Part shown: positions 35,112 to 44,323 of the stretch, piece after piece | Layout: each line of letters starts with the position of its first letter | Numbering within the stretch: position 1 is the stretch's first letter | From: Mariannaea sp. PMI_226 | Lineage: Eukaryota; Ascomycota; Sordariomycetes; Hypocreales; Nectriaceae | DNA length: 64,000 bases | Reading direction: 5' to 3' | Assembly: GCA_024336345.1 (NCBI GenBank) | Contig: JANFOG010000016.1 | Span: 372,001 to 436,000, forward strand | Made by a program: the position numbers and the translations under genes | The notes under the pieces: model-generated | What the model saw: the letters and a program-made list of their open reading frames with translations, nothing else | Databases searched by the model: none | What the model was told of the DNA's origin: nothing

Positions 35112-38100
35112 GATGGATGGTGATAGGAAAGAATTGACCTTGTCGAGCTGATGGGGGAAGCTGGAGGAGAAGGTGAAGGCAAAAAGTTTTGAGGTCAAGT
35201 AAACGGCAGCGGACGGATACGGAAGGCGGTAATTGGCTGGCGGGGCGGAATCGGAGGGGCAAATGAACTATGACGAAGGGGAGAAGGAGGAAGGAAGAAA
35301 GGAGGAGGACGGAGATGGGGAAACCAGGGCAAGAGGCGGCTCAAGTTCAGTGAGGGGAAAGGTGGGAGGTTGAGGCACAATGACGATAGAAAGGAGCAAC
35401 CCAAACGAGGGATTGAACCGCTCAAATCGAGAAGAGAACCAAAGTTGCTTGACGAAAAGAGGCGAGGCGAGGGTTTTGCGAGGCGAAACCCGGCGGCGGG
35501 CAACTTTTTTTTTTTTTTCCTCAATGGCCCGCCAGAGTTAAAGGCTGCGGCCTGGTTGGAGCAGTAACTACTGTACCTAGTTACCACAGGTCCTAGGGCT
35601 GCCGCCACAGGCTTCTAGTGGAATATGACAAGGTATGATGTACTCTCTCTCTTTTTTTTCTTTTCCTTTTCGCGCAAGGTACAGTACCGGCCGGCTGTGC
35701 TCGCCACACAGGATTAAGACAAGGCGAGTACCGTGACAAGTCTCAGGTACTGTGCAGTATTCAGTACGTAGGTACAGCCGTGCCTACTAGTGAAGTCGTT
35801 CTCGACCAGGGAGGGTTTCTCTTGGTGGCCTCTAACTTGACCGCTGAGTGGGCGAGTGGATGTGTAAGGTAGCCAGGTGGAGCGGGTGGGCTATTTTGGT
35901 GGAGGGATGCTTCAGTCTTGGGATGTACCAGGGATTGGAAATCTGCTTGCGCGCGTGCGTGCGTGCGCGAGTATGTACGTACGTGCGTTCGTGCGTTGGC
36001 GCTGGCGGCGGCTGCGTCGTGAGCGGCGAACAAAGGATGTGTGTCTCGTGTGAGATTTGGGGGGTGGATGACGGTGGGCTGGAACGACAGGGTATCAAAT
36101 TGATCCAGTGATGTTTCCTGCGATGCGCTACAACGTTGGTTGCACTTGATCGTTCTGTGTCGGAATGCAGACGTCAGAGGCTTATCACAATTAGATTTTG
36201 AAATGTTATGTCAAGTTAGGTGAGGTATGTTTTGTGCGAGGTCGGAGAGAGCAGGTGTGAGCAATACAGTGAGAGTCAGAGCTTGGGTCAGAAGCGAAAC
36301 GCCGCGACGCTGGGTAGGCAGGCAGGTAGGTACCTTTATTGGGCGGAGGAGAATAGTCGTACTTAGTAAGCCTCAGAGACGGGCAGAGGAGGTAGCAAGT
36401 TAAAATGGCGAGACACGGTGGTATAGGGAAACCGAAAGGACGCCAGTTGGCCCCCAGGTAAAACCGAAGAGGAGACAGTTGGGTGGAGAGGATAGCGGCT
36501 ATGAATCAAAGATCCATTATTCTCCTCTTATTCGAGGCTAGATGTAGCCCGGGAGTTATCCGTACTTCATTCACTCGGTGGTTACTGTAGGCGAAAGTTT
36601 GAAATAAAGAATGAAGGATTGGCAAATGCTGGTCAAGATCGGCCGAGACCTGATACTACATTTTATATCTGGAACTGAGAAAGGGGTTGGGAGAAGGGGC
36701 ATGAATTTGAGTTAGCTTCGGCATACATAGTAGAGGGTCCCAAAAGAATGATGGAAGAACTCGCGAGATGGTGAGGTTGTGAGATGTCCTGGTTGGTGAG
36801 ATCCATGGATCCCTACCTGGGTTGGCAGGCAGGCAACGAGCAGAAAGCGGAATTATCCAAAGGCACAGTATCGACGCCATCACTGCGGCACGGAGCTGCC
36901 TTTTTTACTACTCCTCCTCCTCCTTCTTCTTTCTTCCCTTTGAGGCGCCTTGTCATTTTTTATGCCTGTTAATTGATCACATTTGCGAATACGTGAGTCT
37001 ACTGGGAACTAACCAAGTTTCGTTCATCCCGTATATCACATGCTGAAGTCGACACAATGGAAAATTGAGACAGAAACTATAAGGGCGATGGCGGGGAGGG
37101 GAAAGATATTCGAAGTACCTACCTACCAAGGTTCGTAAGAAGGGAAGATTAAAAAAAAAAATCCGGAAGCCGGTCCACCGGTACCCAGGGTCATCGGATG
37201 AAGAGATTTGAGTACGTACTGGGTACAGCCACTTGAGGATATCCGCAGGATAAAAAGTCTACTTTTGTCTTGTGCCTGAATGAGCCTATGAAGTACCTCC
37301 TTTTTTAGCCGATGGGAGCTGGCTTTGCCATTGCTTTTGCCCGACCAGTGCTAGATGATTACCTTCAGAGTATACGAAAACGAAAAAACAAAAAAATTAC
37401 AGACAAGCAACTTCGGAAGTCCACCGCCGTTGCCAGCGAATATGTGCAATAAGATGCAACTGAGAGATATAGAAATGGATTCCTCAATTCAAGTGCAGCG
37501 GAACAATAAAAAAAAACAGGAAAAAAAGAAAGAAAAGAAAAAAAGGGTTTAAATGGGGCAGTTGCATGGCATCAAGGCATACCCATGACAGATGCATGCA
37601 TGATGAGGGGAAATCTACCTGCAGCCTGCCGCTTCGACCCTGACAGAGAGGTAACTAACCTGAGCCAAAGGCTGGAAGAATGGGCACCGTACCGCACATG
37701 GTGCTCCCGTAGCAGTACTCTGTATTCTTCCTGATCATTGAATGCGGAGTAGCTGGACAGTATCGACAAGGTACCGGTACGAAGCGCACTCTGCCCCTCT
37801 GGGAAATGGTGGGGAGAGCTACGGAGCAGAGGGGCCGCAAATCTTTCATCATCGCCATAATAATAAAAAAACATTTCAGCGCAGAACCAGTCACAACTGA
37901 ACAATCGCAAACCCCCCGTCAGCCCGCTGATACCTTCTGACTATGGGGGGAAGAGGGGAGGATCCCAGGCTGAAATGCAACCAATTACAGCGATTGCATT
38001 CAATATGTTATGACCTCCAGATTTTGTCCCTCCTTAGATGTTTGGGCTCTCGTGACACCGGCCCCTCTCCGAGCTGGCTCTGCTGAACCTTCAGGAAGAC

Positions 38101-39626
38101 CTTCAACTTTTTTTTAGTCCTTGTCTTCATTCGGCGGCCGGGGTTTCCCTTGTCCCATTCGTTCTAATTTGCTTCCCAGCCTGTCGCCCAACGTCCCGAT
38201 GACCGGAGGGCCCGCACAGATCATGCACTCTCCAAGTACCGACTTTCAATCAATGTGCACTTTTTTTTTTGTTCTAAGTGCCTAGGTACGCTTTGACGTT
38301 GGCTGCTGACGCGATTCAACATGGTGATGCAAGGCGAATGCGGTTACATATGAGTTGGGGTGACACACCACGACTTCAACCGTCGACGTCCTATCTTCTG
38401 CCTTGTGTCGGCCACGTTGTCATACCCTGTTGTATGAATAGTTACTCTTTCCGAATCTCACCATTCACCGCATCTTGTGAACAAGGGTTACAGAGTTTAC
38501 ACAGTACTCCCACCGTATTTTGCCCAGCTTCCAATCATCACATTAAACTCTTGGCACCGTATTTTTTCGACTTGTCTTTTTACACGACTACGAGCTGCAG
38601 TATTTCAAGCACTATAGAGCTTGCTGCATTTATAGACCAAGTAGTGACCAATCCGAAGATGACGGACGCCTCCTCGCGACGATGCAAAGCTAGCTGAGTG
38701 ACCCGCGACACATGGTTGGCCGGCGATATGCATGCGAGGATTAATTGCTGTGCGTGGTATTTTCTCCCTCTGCTCACGAGGGTGGATACCCAATTTGGCA
38801 ACGAATGTCTTGCTCTATTTACTTTCTCCATTCCTAATGCTGTTCGAACTGGAATTAGTTGAGAAGATCTTGGCCCTGTGCGGATCGCGAGTTCAATCTG
38901 AGCGAGCTCAAGATCGCCGGGGGGGACATGATGGCACAGGGCATCATGGAAACAGAAAAGCTGTAACAGCAGTGAAAGATGAGAAACTATTCGTGCGGCT
39001 AATTTCCTTCTAGCCATGCAACCCAAAACCATTTGGATGTAACCCACGCAAGCTCATTCTGTTTGTCTCCGAATTTGTGCTTCATGTGTGCCTCCAAGAT
39101 GCATGCTTGAGGTACATATAGTCATGATACTCCAGACGAAAATAAATACAGGGCTCAAAATCAATACCTACCTATATAATCTGTACGTGGAAGTTGAATG
39201 GATGCACGGACCAAGTACATAGTCCAATGACGGGTCTTTGGTGTGACAGCTTGTACCCGTCTAGGTAACCAGCAAGTGAGAGAGGAGAAAAAAAAAACTA
39301 CACCAAGGGTCCTCACTCCGGAATGGAAAAATCCTCATCGCGTTGTAACTCCAACGTCACGCTTATCTGAGTCCAATTCACACGACGTCAAAACATCCTG
39401 GCTGGACCCTCACTACTCTGGCTTGAGAACTACCCGTTATCTAAGCTTCATCCAAGGCCTTGATTGTTGAAACGCATCCTCATTTTTCAGCCTTCTCTCT
39501 CTCCCTCTCTCTGTCCCCCAGCTGCCAACCAACAAGGCTGCTTGAAAGGTTACAAAGCCTGAATCAACAAGTGAAAACAGTTCATGAAAAGAAAATAAGA
39601 GAGAGCTACTATTCGATTGAGGCATC
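35112..39626. promoter_or_regulatory. Long divergent intergenic region, PRPP synthetase / RPC17
   Basis: 4.5 kb with no supported gene. The part next to the PRPP synthetase start (35240-35360) is pyrimidine-rich on the minus strand, as expected for a leader. Other content: a T run at 35505-35518, GCGT repeats at 35949-35998, TACCTACC motifs near 36320 and 37117, A-rich runs at 37507-37550, and many GTAC-type words. A frame at 38580-39047 (minus) shows no recognisable domain. Confidence 0.4.
35949..35998. repeat. GCGT/GTAC microsatellite
   Basis: Alternating GCGT and GTAC units (GCGCGCGTGCGTGCGTGCG, then GTATGTACGTACGTGCG). Alternating purine-pyrimidine sequence capable of Z-form structure. 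Confidence 0.75.
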
Positions 39627-40215
39627 ATGAAGATCGTTGAATCCCAGTCTGCTGTACTCTCCAACTTCGAGGTATATCAGCACATCGCTGAGCAGCGCGA
39701 TCGCTATAAGAAAAACAAACGTCGTGGTCCGCCAAACCTCGAGACTGTTGTTCGAGAGGTAAAGCCCCTAATTTTCCCCTTCATTTGAGGCTCGGATATG
39801 AAAAGCACATAAAATGCCCTGAAATAGGCAGAAACTATGACACGGAAAACTTGAAGAAGCACCTTGATTATTGACTGACCATATGATACACCAGCTTCTA
39901 CAATACCTCCGCACGCCCCCTGGGCCGCTCAGTGAAGAACCCATCCCCTACACTGAAGGATGCATTGTCCAGCTTCTCGAGCGCCTGCGGCCTTACAACA
40001 TTGCCAAGGGTGAGATGGTCATGATTCTCAACCTGCGCCCAGCGTCCGTTGCTGCCCTCAACACTGTTGTTGAAGAGATGTCGGAACGTTTCAACGAGGA
40101 GCAGCAAGAGGCCATGGTTACCATCATTGGCGAGGTTCTAGGCTACCCTCCTGCACCCGCCGATGCGCAGGAGGCGGAGGGTGAAGCTGCTACGGAAGAT
40201 GCCAACGCAGCTTGA
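39627..40215 (+). CDS. RPC17: RNA polymerase III subunit Rpc17 (RPC9, Rpb4-like)
   Basis: Two exons, 39627-39758 and 39895-40215, with a 136-nt intron, encode 150 residues. The protein is the Rpb4-fold subunit of RNA polymerase III: MKIVESQSAVLSNFEVYQHI at the N-terminus, the RRGPPNLETVVRE stretch up to the splice site, then LLQYLRTPPGPL, LLERLRPYNIAKGEMVMILN and LRPASVAALNTVVEEM, the HRDC-like helical core. With Rpc25 it forms the stalk that contacts TFIIIB in tRNA and 5S transcription. The acidic, Ala-rich tail (AQEAEGEAATEDANAA) is typical of fungal members. Length is near that of the yeast protein. The gene converges with the Rho-like GTPase gene, with only 138 nt between the two stop codons, so their 3' UTRs probably overlap. 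Confidence 0.93.
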
Positions 40216-40353
40216 TGAGCTCACTTCCGTTCCGAATCTTTTCCCAGAACAGGGAAATCCTTAACTTTGTCCGTTTCCCCAAGCATTTGAACATATGTCT
40301 ACCTGGCTGGCACGAGCGCATTCTTGCAAGCCAGCTCAGAATCATCGATCCCT

Positions 40354-41187
40354 TCACATCAGCGAACAACCAGCCACCATTAGGCCTTCAGATCCTGCCG
40401 AACCTGCCACCGGTGATATAGCCGTCTTGCACAGGTCCTCAAACGCCAGCTTCAATAGCTCCCCCGTCGTTGCCGAGCATTCAACGTAGCGGTCTGCTCG
40501 CATCGCTTGGGCAACTTGATACGCTTCTTGCGGTAGGATAATACCATTTGGATCATTTAGAGATCGCTTGTCTCTCTTTAACCCCAAAATTATGACGGGT
40601 AATGAGTCAAAACGGGGAAACGTTTTCTTCACTTCCGGGAGCCACTACCGCACATAGATGTCTCGTCAGAACAAAAGGAGCTTTTTTCTTTCTGGCCAAA
40701 AGAAAATAATACTATTTAATGTCCAAGAGTTTTTTTTTTTTTTTTTTTTGGTTCTTTCTTTCAGGAGGTAGTGCTCAGGGGAATGAGAGGAGCTGAACTT
40801 ACATATCTCTCCATGTTGATGAGACTCAGCCTTTGGCTGATGTCGTAGCAGATGACAACGGCATCGGGATCCAGCGTGCGCCAGTTGTCAGGACATGAGG
40901 TGTCGCAGAACTCGAAATGGTACTGCTTGCGTCCTGACTTGATATCGAAGATGAAAGGTTGGTCCATATCGCGAAGGAGGGGGACCGGATTGACAGCTTC
41001 ACCGGCACTTAGTCGTCTTTTTTTCCATCATCGCGTAAGGTCCCTAGCATTAGCCCTGAATTCATCATGAAATAAAACCAGATAAGAACCCTGGAGTTTT
41101 TGGCTTTGTTTTTACGCACGAGAGAAAGGTTGTTTTGCCGCATTTTTCATCGCCTACGAGTAAGATTTTTATCACTTCGACATCCAT
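40354..41187 (-). CDS. Atypical Rho-like small GTPase with a CAAX box
   Basis: Three exons, 41187-41120, 41007-40803 and 40644-40354, with introns of 112 and 158 nt, give 187 residues. G1 is GDEKCGKT in the first exon (MDVEVIKILLVGDEKCGKTT). The G3 region reads FCDTSCPDNWRTLDPDAVVICYDIS: Asp-Thr is kept but the Gly and catalytic Gln of DTAGQ are replaced. Canonical Rho enzymes also have a switch I Thr (PTV/PTVFE), which is not obvious in VNPVPLLRDM. G4 is LKRD and G5 is ECSATTGE. The protein ends CSLM, a good CAAX box whose terminal Met favours farnesylation. The DTSx pattern recalls animal Rnd proteins, which bind GTP but do not hydrolyse it; that analogy is inference. It shares a 417-nt divergent promoter with PUS3 and is tail-to-tail with RPC17. 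Confidence 0.87.
40730..40749. repeat. 20-base T run inside a GTPase intron
   Basis: A homopolymer of 20 T on the plus strand lies in the second intron of the Rho-like GTPase gene (20 A in the transcript). Confidence 0.9.
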
Positions 41188-41604
41188 CACGACTTTGGTT
41201 CTGAGGTGGAGGTTGATGGTTATTTGCAATTGCAAGATGTCGACCAAGCGCGGATAAAAGGGAAGAAGGTATGCTGACGATGAGGATGGCCTTGAAAGAA
41301 GGAAATAACGCAAACCCCGGATCGTGGCTCGCGTAGGGATAATTACAAACTCATATGATCCAAAAGCACACCCTGGAGTAGGTTGGCCGCATGTCGTGGC
41401 GGCGCATCTTGATACTGACTGATAAGTGTACGTAAGTGAGTGTGGTAGTTGAGAGATGGCATCAGCCACACCTGACGCCACACAGTCCTCGTCTTTTTTT
41501 TTTTTTTTTTCCATTACGCTTTGAGCTTGGATGCAAGTGGGAAGCCCTTCTCCCACGGCTACGTCTTATGGGTCGCATATAAGAAAGCGAACCCACAACG
41601 ACAT
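41188..41604. promoter_or_regulatory. Divergent promoter, Rho-like GTPase / PUS3
   Basis: 417 nt between two ATG codons on opposite strands. A T run of 16 lies at 41495-41510, and a TATAAG box at 41578-41583 is only about 25 nt before the first PUS3 ATG. Transcripts starting downstream of that box would skip this first ATG. Confidence 0.5.
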
Positions 41605-43509
41605 ATGCGACCGTTGAGCCATCGTCTTGGGCGCCAAACTCCCCTCGGAGCCATTGTCACGGCAGTTCATTCAACGCCGTCCTGCAAACGACGCAGTTTG
41701 TCTGCCTCCTCTTCAGTTTCTTCACCAAGTGGTGAATCCCCAGAGGCTCCATCTTTGCAGCAGCACAAGGCTGCCAGACGGCGCAACATGGCTGGGGACT
41801 CCAACTATATGAGCTGGACCAAGAACGGTCTCATTGAGCGTGTCAAGGAGCTCGAGACCGAGTTGAAGAGACGACCTGCTCCTCCTGCCCCTGCCCCAAA
41901 ACCAGAAGCCAAGGTTGAGCAAGCAGCTGTGAAGGATGTAGGTGGTGATGCTGCTTCGACTTCAGCATCATCATCGACCACAAAGCCTGGGGTCAAGAAA
42001 CCAAAAGGAAAACGCAAAATGGACCCTTCCAAGTACTCAACCCGATACATCGCACTGAAGTTGGCCTATCTGGGGAAAAACTATGGCGGGTTCGAGTTCC
42101 AAGCCATGGCCACCGCGCCGTCCATTGAAGAGGAGTTGTGGAATGCGCTGACAAAGGCCTGCCTTATCTTCCCCAAGGATGACAAGGTGGTCGATTTTGA
42201 CTGCTGCGAATACTCAAAGTGCGGTCGTACTGATCGAGGTGTCAGTGCTTTCGGTCAGGTCATCGGCCTCCGCGTCCGCAGCAACAGGCCCTTGGCCGAG
42301 AAGCGACGCAAGGTGGCTCAGCCCGCCGAGGGAGGTGACGATGCCATGGTAGTAGATTCCGAGAAGGCACAGACGTTGGAAGAGAAGCAAGAAGTAGGAG
42401 AGGAGGAGGAGGAGGCAGAACCGGTTTTTGATGATATCAAGGACGAGCTACAGTACCCGCGATTGCTCAACCGCATCTTACCCCCTGATATTCGTATCCT
42501 CGCCTGGTGTCCATCGCCTCCTCCGGACTTTTCTGCTCGTTTCTCATGCCGCGAGCGTCAGTATAGGTACTTCTTCACACAGCCCGCCTTCTCACCAGAC
42601 CCATCCTCTGGCGGAACGACGGGATGGCTTGACATCGAAGCCATGCGCAAAGCTGCCAAACTGTACGAAGGAGAGCATGACTTCCGCAACATGTGCAAAA
42701 TCGACCCGGGGAAGCAAATCACAAACTTCTCCCGAGTTATTTACGAGGCCGACATCGTGGAAGTCAAGGACGTCTCCTCGGCGTTGCCCTACCTGACCAG
42801 CCCAGGATACGCTCCCATACGAGGACTTGACGGCGACAATGCTTCTGCCGCCCACCCTAAGGTGTACACGTTTAATGTGCGCGGCTCGGCTTTCCTCTGG
42901 CACCAGATCCGCCACATGGTCGCCGTGCTCTTTCTCGTCGGCCAGGGTCTTGAGAAGCCTGAGATCGTCTCAGAGCTGCTCGATACGGCCACCAACCCTT
43001 GCAAACCCAACTACGTGATGGCTGATGAGGTGCCCCTCGTCTTGTGGGATTGCATTTTCCCAGGGGATGATGCGGCGCCAACCACGAACAAGAAGGATGC
43101 TCTGGAGTGGATATATCTGGCCGACGACCCCGCGCTGGGCAAGCACGGTCAATTCGGCGTCATCGACGGCCTCTGGGCTCACTGGCGCGAGCACAAGATG
43201 GACGAGCTGCTGTCAAACCAGCTCCTGCAGCTGGTCTCCGGCCAAGGATCAACCGACCCGTCACGGTTGGTGGTCCGGGGGGGAGCTACGACGGCGAAGC
43301 CCAACAAGAGCGTTACTCTATACGAGGGCGGCAATACCGGGCGCATGGGTGGGAAATACGTGCCTCTTATGAAGAAGGACCGACTACAATCGCCTGAGGA
43401 GCAGAATGAGCGGTACGCGAAGCGCAAGGGCTTCGAGGGCTCGGAAGATATGAGGCAGAAAAAGGGCTTCGGCAGACGAAAAGGTGACGAGGTCATGGCA
43501 GACGAGTAG
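41605..43509 (+). CDS. PUS3: tRNA pseudouridine synthase Pus3/Deg1 (U38/U39)
   Basis: Single exon; 634 residues from the ATG at 41605 or 573 from the ATG at 41788. TruA-family enzyme: GKNYGGFEFQ, then CGRTDRGVSAFGQ with the catalytic Asp (210 in the long form), FSARFSCRERQYRYFF, and HDFRNMCKID. The segment FNVRGSAFLWHQIRHMVAVL is the Pus3 hallmark. It converts U38 and U39 in the tRNA anticodon arm. The N-terminus of the long form (MRPLSHRLGRQTPLGAIVTA and on) is Arg/Ser-rich with no acidic residue for about 40 positions, like a mitochondrial presequence. The second ATG has the stronger context (CAACATGGC), so two isoforms are plausible. Yeast Pus3 acts on cytoplasmic and mitochondrial tRNAs, which fits. 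An acidic insert occurs near 265 (EEEEEAEP). The C-terminus is basic. Confidence 0.94.
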   Translation: MRPLSHRLGRQTPLGAIVTAVHSTPSCKRRSLSASSSVSSPSGESPEAPSLQQHKAARRRNMAGDSNYMSWTKNGLIERVKELETELKRRPAPPAPAPKPEAKVEQAAVKDVGGDAASTSASSSTTKPGVKKPKGKRKMDPSKYSTRYIALKLAYLGKNYGGFEFQAMATAPSIEEELWNALTKACLIFPKDDKVVDFDCCEYSKCGRTDRGVSAFGQVIGLRVRSNRPLAEKRRKVAQPAEGGDDAMVVDSEKAQTLEEKQEVGEEEEEAEPVFDDIKDELQYPRLLNRILPPDIRILAWCPSPPPDFSARFSCRERQYRYFFTQPAFSPDPSSGGTTGWLDIEAMRKAAKLYEGEHDFRNMCKIDPGKQITNFSRVIYEADIVEVKDVSSALPYLTSPGYAPIRGLDGDNASAAHPKVYTFNVRGSAFLWHQIRHMVAVLFLVGQGLEKPEIVSELLDTATNPCKPNYVMADEVPLVLWDCIFPGDDAAPTTNKKDALEWIYLADDPALGKHGQFGVIDGLWAHWREHKMDELLSNQLLQLVSGQGSTDPSRLVVRGGATTAKPNKSVTLYEGGNTGRMGGKYVPLMKKDRLQSPEEQNERYAKRKGFEGSEDMRQKKGFGRRKGDEVMADE

Positions 43510-43626
43510 ACAAGACAAAAAAAGCGCTATCTGGGCACATATCTGTACGTGCAAATTAACGTATACAAGCGATCGATGATGCATTGAGTATAGAAGAGCA
43601 TTAGACCGCTCAGCGCAGATGAAACA

Positions 43627-43632
43627 AATAAA
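43627..43632 (+). terminator. Candidate poly(A) signal of PUS3
   Basis: An AATAAA lies 118 nt after the PUS3 stop, in the 175-nt gap shared with the convergent GPI15 gene. Confidence 0.35.
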
Positions 43633-43684
43633 GAAAATTAAAAACCAAAAAAATCTCTATTCATTAAAGAAAGCTGTCATAATC

Positions 43685-44323
43685 TCATCCCTTCTCTTCT
43701 CCTCTGCGATCATACAGGCATGCCCTCGCACCTCTCCAAACCTCCTCGACGATCTTGAGCCCTGGCAATATGTCGGGGAACACCACAACGACGTCGTCCT
43801 CCCCCTCGACGACAACAACGAGGTAGTACCGCACCTCAAACCCACGAAACGCCTCGTTGACCAGAATGTCCTGAATCTTCTCCGTAGGAATGAACCTGGT
43901 CGCGGTTGTGGCCAGGTAGCTCCCCGCAGTCGAGCTCGTCTGGACGCCCAACCCTCTCATGACGAGCAGGCTCTCGCACGCGTATCCCCTGCGGGACAGG
44001 AGCCACAGCAAGCCTGCGGCGGCGGGAACTAGGATAGGCACGGGCACGCCGCTGGCGAGCGAGGCGACGGCGCGGCCGGCGTGGGAGCAGCGGTAGGCGT
44101 CATGGCCAGCGCGAAGGAAGAGGGGGATGAAGCGGTCCGGCAAGGGGGGCGAAACAGCAAAGCGGGCGTGGAGGAGGAGCACCGTAGCCAGAGAGAGGAG
44201 AAGGCGGGCGAGGAGGAGGAAGACGTGTATGGGAGTTGGCAGAGGTCGGAGGGTCGTGACGGTGAACTCGGCTGTGGTGGGAGAAGGACGACGGAATTGA
44301 AGCCGGGGGGCTTTCGAAAGCAT
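43685..44323 (-). CDS. GPI15: GPI-GlcNAc transferase subunit PIG-H/Gpi15
   Basis: Single exon, 212 residues. The C-terminal half is the PIG-H domain: ESLLVMRGLGVQTSS, RFIPTEKIQDILVNEAFRG, YYLVVVVEGEDDVVVVFPDI and PGLKIVEEVWRGARACLY. PIG-H works with the PIG-A/Gpi3 catalytic subunit to add GlcNAc to phosphatidylinositol on the cytoplasmic face of the ER, the first step of GPI anchor synthesis. Two hydrophobic segments (about 33-52 and 92-108) fit the membrane hairpin of the family. Length is close to other PIG-H proteins. The gene converges with PUS3 and shares a short 3' gap. GC-rich codon use is seen throughout. Confidence 0.92.
   Translation of the reverse strand: MLSKAPRLQFRRPSPTTAEFTVTTLRPLPTPIHVFLLLARLLLSLATVLLLHARFAVSPPLPDRFIPLFLRAGHDAYRCSHAGRAVASLASGVPVPILVPAAAGLLWLLSRRGYACESLLVMRGLGVQTSSTAGSYLATTATRFIPTEKIQDILVNEAFRGFEVRYYLVVVVEGEDDVVVVFPDILPGLKIVEEVWRGARACLYDRRGEEKG

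Noticed and set aside
38580..39047. 155-codon frame on the minus strand between PRPP synthetase and RPC17
   Set aside because: It starts with GTG, has no recognisable domain, and overlaps a similar-sized frame on the other strand.
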